From Parietaria judaica (taxonomy: Eukaryota > Streptophyta > Magnoliopsida > Rosales > Urticaceae), in the NCBI GenBank assembly GCA_954871525.1, contig OX940872.1, positions 23,593,746 through 23,657,745 on the forward strand: a stretch of 64,000 nt of DNA, read 5' to 3'. Made by a program: the position numbers and the translations under genes. Each line of letters opens with the position of its first letter. Within the stretch, counting starts at the first letter, position 1. The notes under the pieces were generated by a model. The model was not told the DNA's origin, did not search any database, and saw only the letters and a list, made by a program, of their open reading frames with translations. Below, in pieces: positions 62,499-64,000 of the stretch.

Positions 62499-63339
62499 AA
62501 GTTAAGACCATGAGTTATTCCAGCCATTTATTTTAAATAAACTAACACAAGATACAAGAATTAAAGGATCGATTCCAGGAGTATAACTCATTTTTCAACT
62601 AATAAATTTCTCAATGTACTATTTTTGGTTCTCACCAAAATTCCGTCTATTTTTTCAATTCATTTAGCCAGAATATTTGATGTGGCATTAACAAAATTCT
62701 CTCTATCTTCCCCTCTGAAATGACACACCGAGATTTAACTGCAGATCAATTAAAAAAATAGACGAAATTGTGAAAATATGCTAAATAATGAACATAGAAA
62801 ACTTCAACAACCATAAAATTGTGAATATTAAGAACTTCGGCCTCGCCAAAAAAAAAAAAAAAGAGTTTATGCTACCACAAAATATGAAAATTGTTTTGTT
62901 TGTTGTAATTTTTTATTTCATTTTTTTTTATCTAAAAGGGAAAATATGCAATCTCTTAAGCAACCAAATAATGAGTAACGCTAGTAAAAACAAATAATTT
63001 TAATCCCTAACTTGTAGGGACATAATCATGGAGTACTCAAAGCAAATTATGAGATTAGGAATTCTACTTGCGGAATTACTTTCGGAGGCTCTAGGGCTGA
63101 GCCGAGACTGCTTGAAAGACATGGGCTGTATCGAGGGTTTAGCAATGTTAGGGCATTACTATCCGGCTTGCCCGCAGCCAGAGGTGACTATGGGCACGAC
63201 GCAACACGCTGACAATGACTTCTTCACTGTGCTTTTGCAAGACCACATCGGCGGTCTTCAGGTGCTACACGAACACAAGTGGATCAACATCACTCCGCAG
63301 CCCGGGGCTCTCGTTGTCAACATTGGAGACCTTCTTCAG
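61927..63339 (+). pseudogene. Broken 2-oxoglutarate dioxygenase paralog (ACC-oxidase-homolog family)
   Basis: Tandem copy of the gene at 54455-56871. Exon 1 (61927-62454) begins MVGDHGKGEAEYDRLSELKAFDETKAG and has the DIOX_N motif IPVIDLGG. A 2-nt loss at about 62384-62390, within what should be a T-N-W-R-D stretch, causes a frame shift and TAA (62386-62388); the frame resumes as FCIVAPNPPNPDD and ends at a good donor. Exon 2 (63018-63339, 322 bp, exactly as in the intact copy) keeps the iron ligands H-A-D in QHADNDFF. Its expected donor after LGDLLQ-like coding reads CAG|GAAAGT, so the invariant GT is GA. No third exon with the distal His and R-x-S is visible before the window ends, 660 bp later. 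DIOX_N also shows VNHEIS where VNHGIP is usual. Two independent lesions argue for a pseudogene; one alone could be a sequencing error. Confidence 0.87.
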
Positions 63340-64000
63340 GAAAGTTATATATATAATATTGAGAATATTTAACTTAATTAATCATGTAACACCCGTAATT
63401 AATACATAAGAACAATTAATAATATGGTATTATTGAAAATTTGAAGAGTAAATTTTGGACGGTCATACCCCTAAGTTTATCACTTCATATCAATTGCCCC
63501 TTAAAGTTAGCATTATATGAATTAGTTTGCCTCCTGAACCTATTTTTCAAACCCGGAGCTTTTCATTTGGATCAACATGCCCCTTCATATGTTAAATGCT
63601 TACCATATCCGAAAAAAATGAAGAACAAATTTGTACTTTCTTAATATTTTATGAAAAAAATCCTAAATATATAACCCCAATTTTTTTTATTAAATTTTGT
63701 ACCCTATTGTTGATTTTTTTGTTGTTGTTGCCATTCTCTATCCATGGAGCCTCGTTACTTTGCATTATATTATTGAATATAATAACATTTTCCTTAAATT
63801 TAAACGGAAGCAAGAATGAAATCTTTATAGCCTTTTGGTTCCAATTAATAATTATTGCGCAACTAATATTAAGTAGTTTAAAGGAAAAAAAATGATATAT
63901 ATATATGTATACACATAAATATAAAGAGATAAATTTTCGGTGTCAATCGACACGTTCAAGAGACAATCTGGTACAAAATTACAAACTGATAAATTTTGAG
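63340..64000. other. DNA after the broken dioxygenase exon 2
   Basis: AT-rich; no match to the missing third exon. From about 63440 to 63640 the text resembles the ends of TIR or LTR elements (TTTGGACGGTCATACCCCTAAG and similar) without clear limits. Confidence 0.4.

Noticed and set aside
1..64000. CRISPR array, rRNA genes, or a 5S-bearing TRIM element
   Set aside because: No regularly spaced repeats and no rRNA or 5S-like sequence were seen; tandem repeats present are pairs or microsatellites.

Overview
This is a nuclear plant genome window: AT-rich, with short GC-richer exons, GT-AG introns, dense transposable elements and long (AT)n runs. Six genes and gene copies are identified: RAD5B, ARP9, two HR-like lesion-inducing (HRLI) paralogs, and two ACC-oxidase-homolog 2-oxoglutarate dioxygenases, one of them broken. 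From memory, Arabidopsis chromosome 5 carries the same families in the same relative order (At5g43440/43450, 43460, 43500, 43530), read in the opposite direction. That makes a Brassicales species likely, but I could not test the species.

Layout. 1-14 kb is mostly intergenic. It holds a tRNA-derived SINE (3.4-3.7 kb), a GC-rich patch of TCGCGA palindromes (3.9-4.1 kb), a candidate 3.3 kb Helitron (4.3-7.6 kb) and a small conserved gene of unknown function (11 kb, minus strand). 14.6-21.7 kb is RAD5B, minus strand, 18 exons, 1151 aa, with E2F-like sites at its promoter. 22.3-23.1 kb is a decayed LINE fragment. 23.4-29.9 kb is ARP9, minus strand, 19 exons, 577 aa; a (TTC)17 tract abuts one of its splice donors. 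30.7-31.4 kb is a solo LTR. 32.5-34.3 kb is HRLI copy 1, minus strand. 35.6-39.8 kb is a complete but gag-less Ty1-copia element; one LTR carries a nested SINE. 43.5-47.5 kb is a cluster of terminal-inverted-repeat elements, including a hairpin of about 1 kb. 49.2-50.5 kb is HRLI copy 2, plus strand. 51.2-54.1 kb is a tandem duplication split by a 1.94 kb LTR-type insertion. 54.5-56.9 kb is an intact dioxygenase gene. 58-59.5 kb holds a second copy of the first SINE family and an 818 bp element with a 9 bp target duplication. 61.9-63.3 kb is a broken second dioxygenase copy.

How the genes relate. RAD5B and ARP9 are head-to-tail chromatin and DNA-repair genes: an SNF2/RING/HIRAN post-replication-repair translocase, and a nuclear actin-related protein of the ARP8/9 type. 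The HRLI pair encodes small DoxX-like membrane proteins in divergent orientation with identical sizes for exons 1-4. The dioxygenases are a tandem pair. No CRISPR array, rRNA gene, functional tRNA gene or bacterial-type operon is present. The strongest unusual signals are: transposon insertions whose empty site is preserved elsewhere in the window, a gag-less copia element with near-identical LTRs, a 19-residue repeat of SUMO-consensus VKEEP motifs in RAD5B, the triplet repeat at the ARP9 intron 2 donor, and the lack of any NB-LRR gene where Arabidopsis has RPP8.
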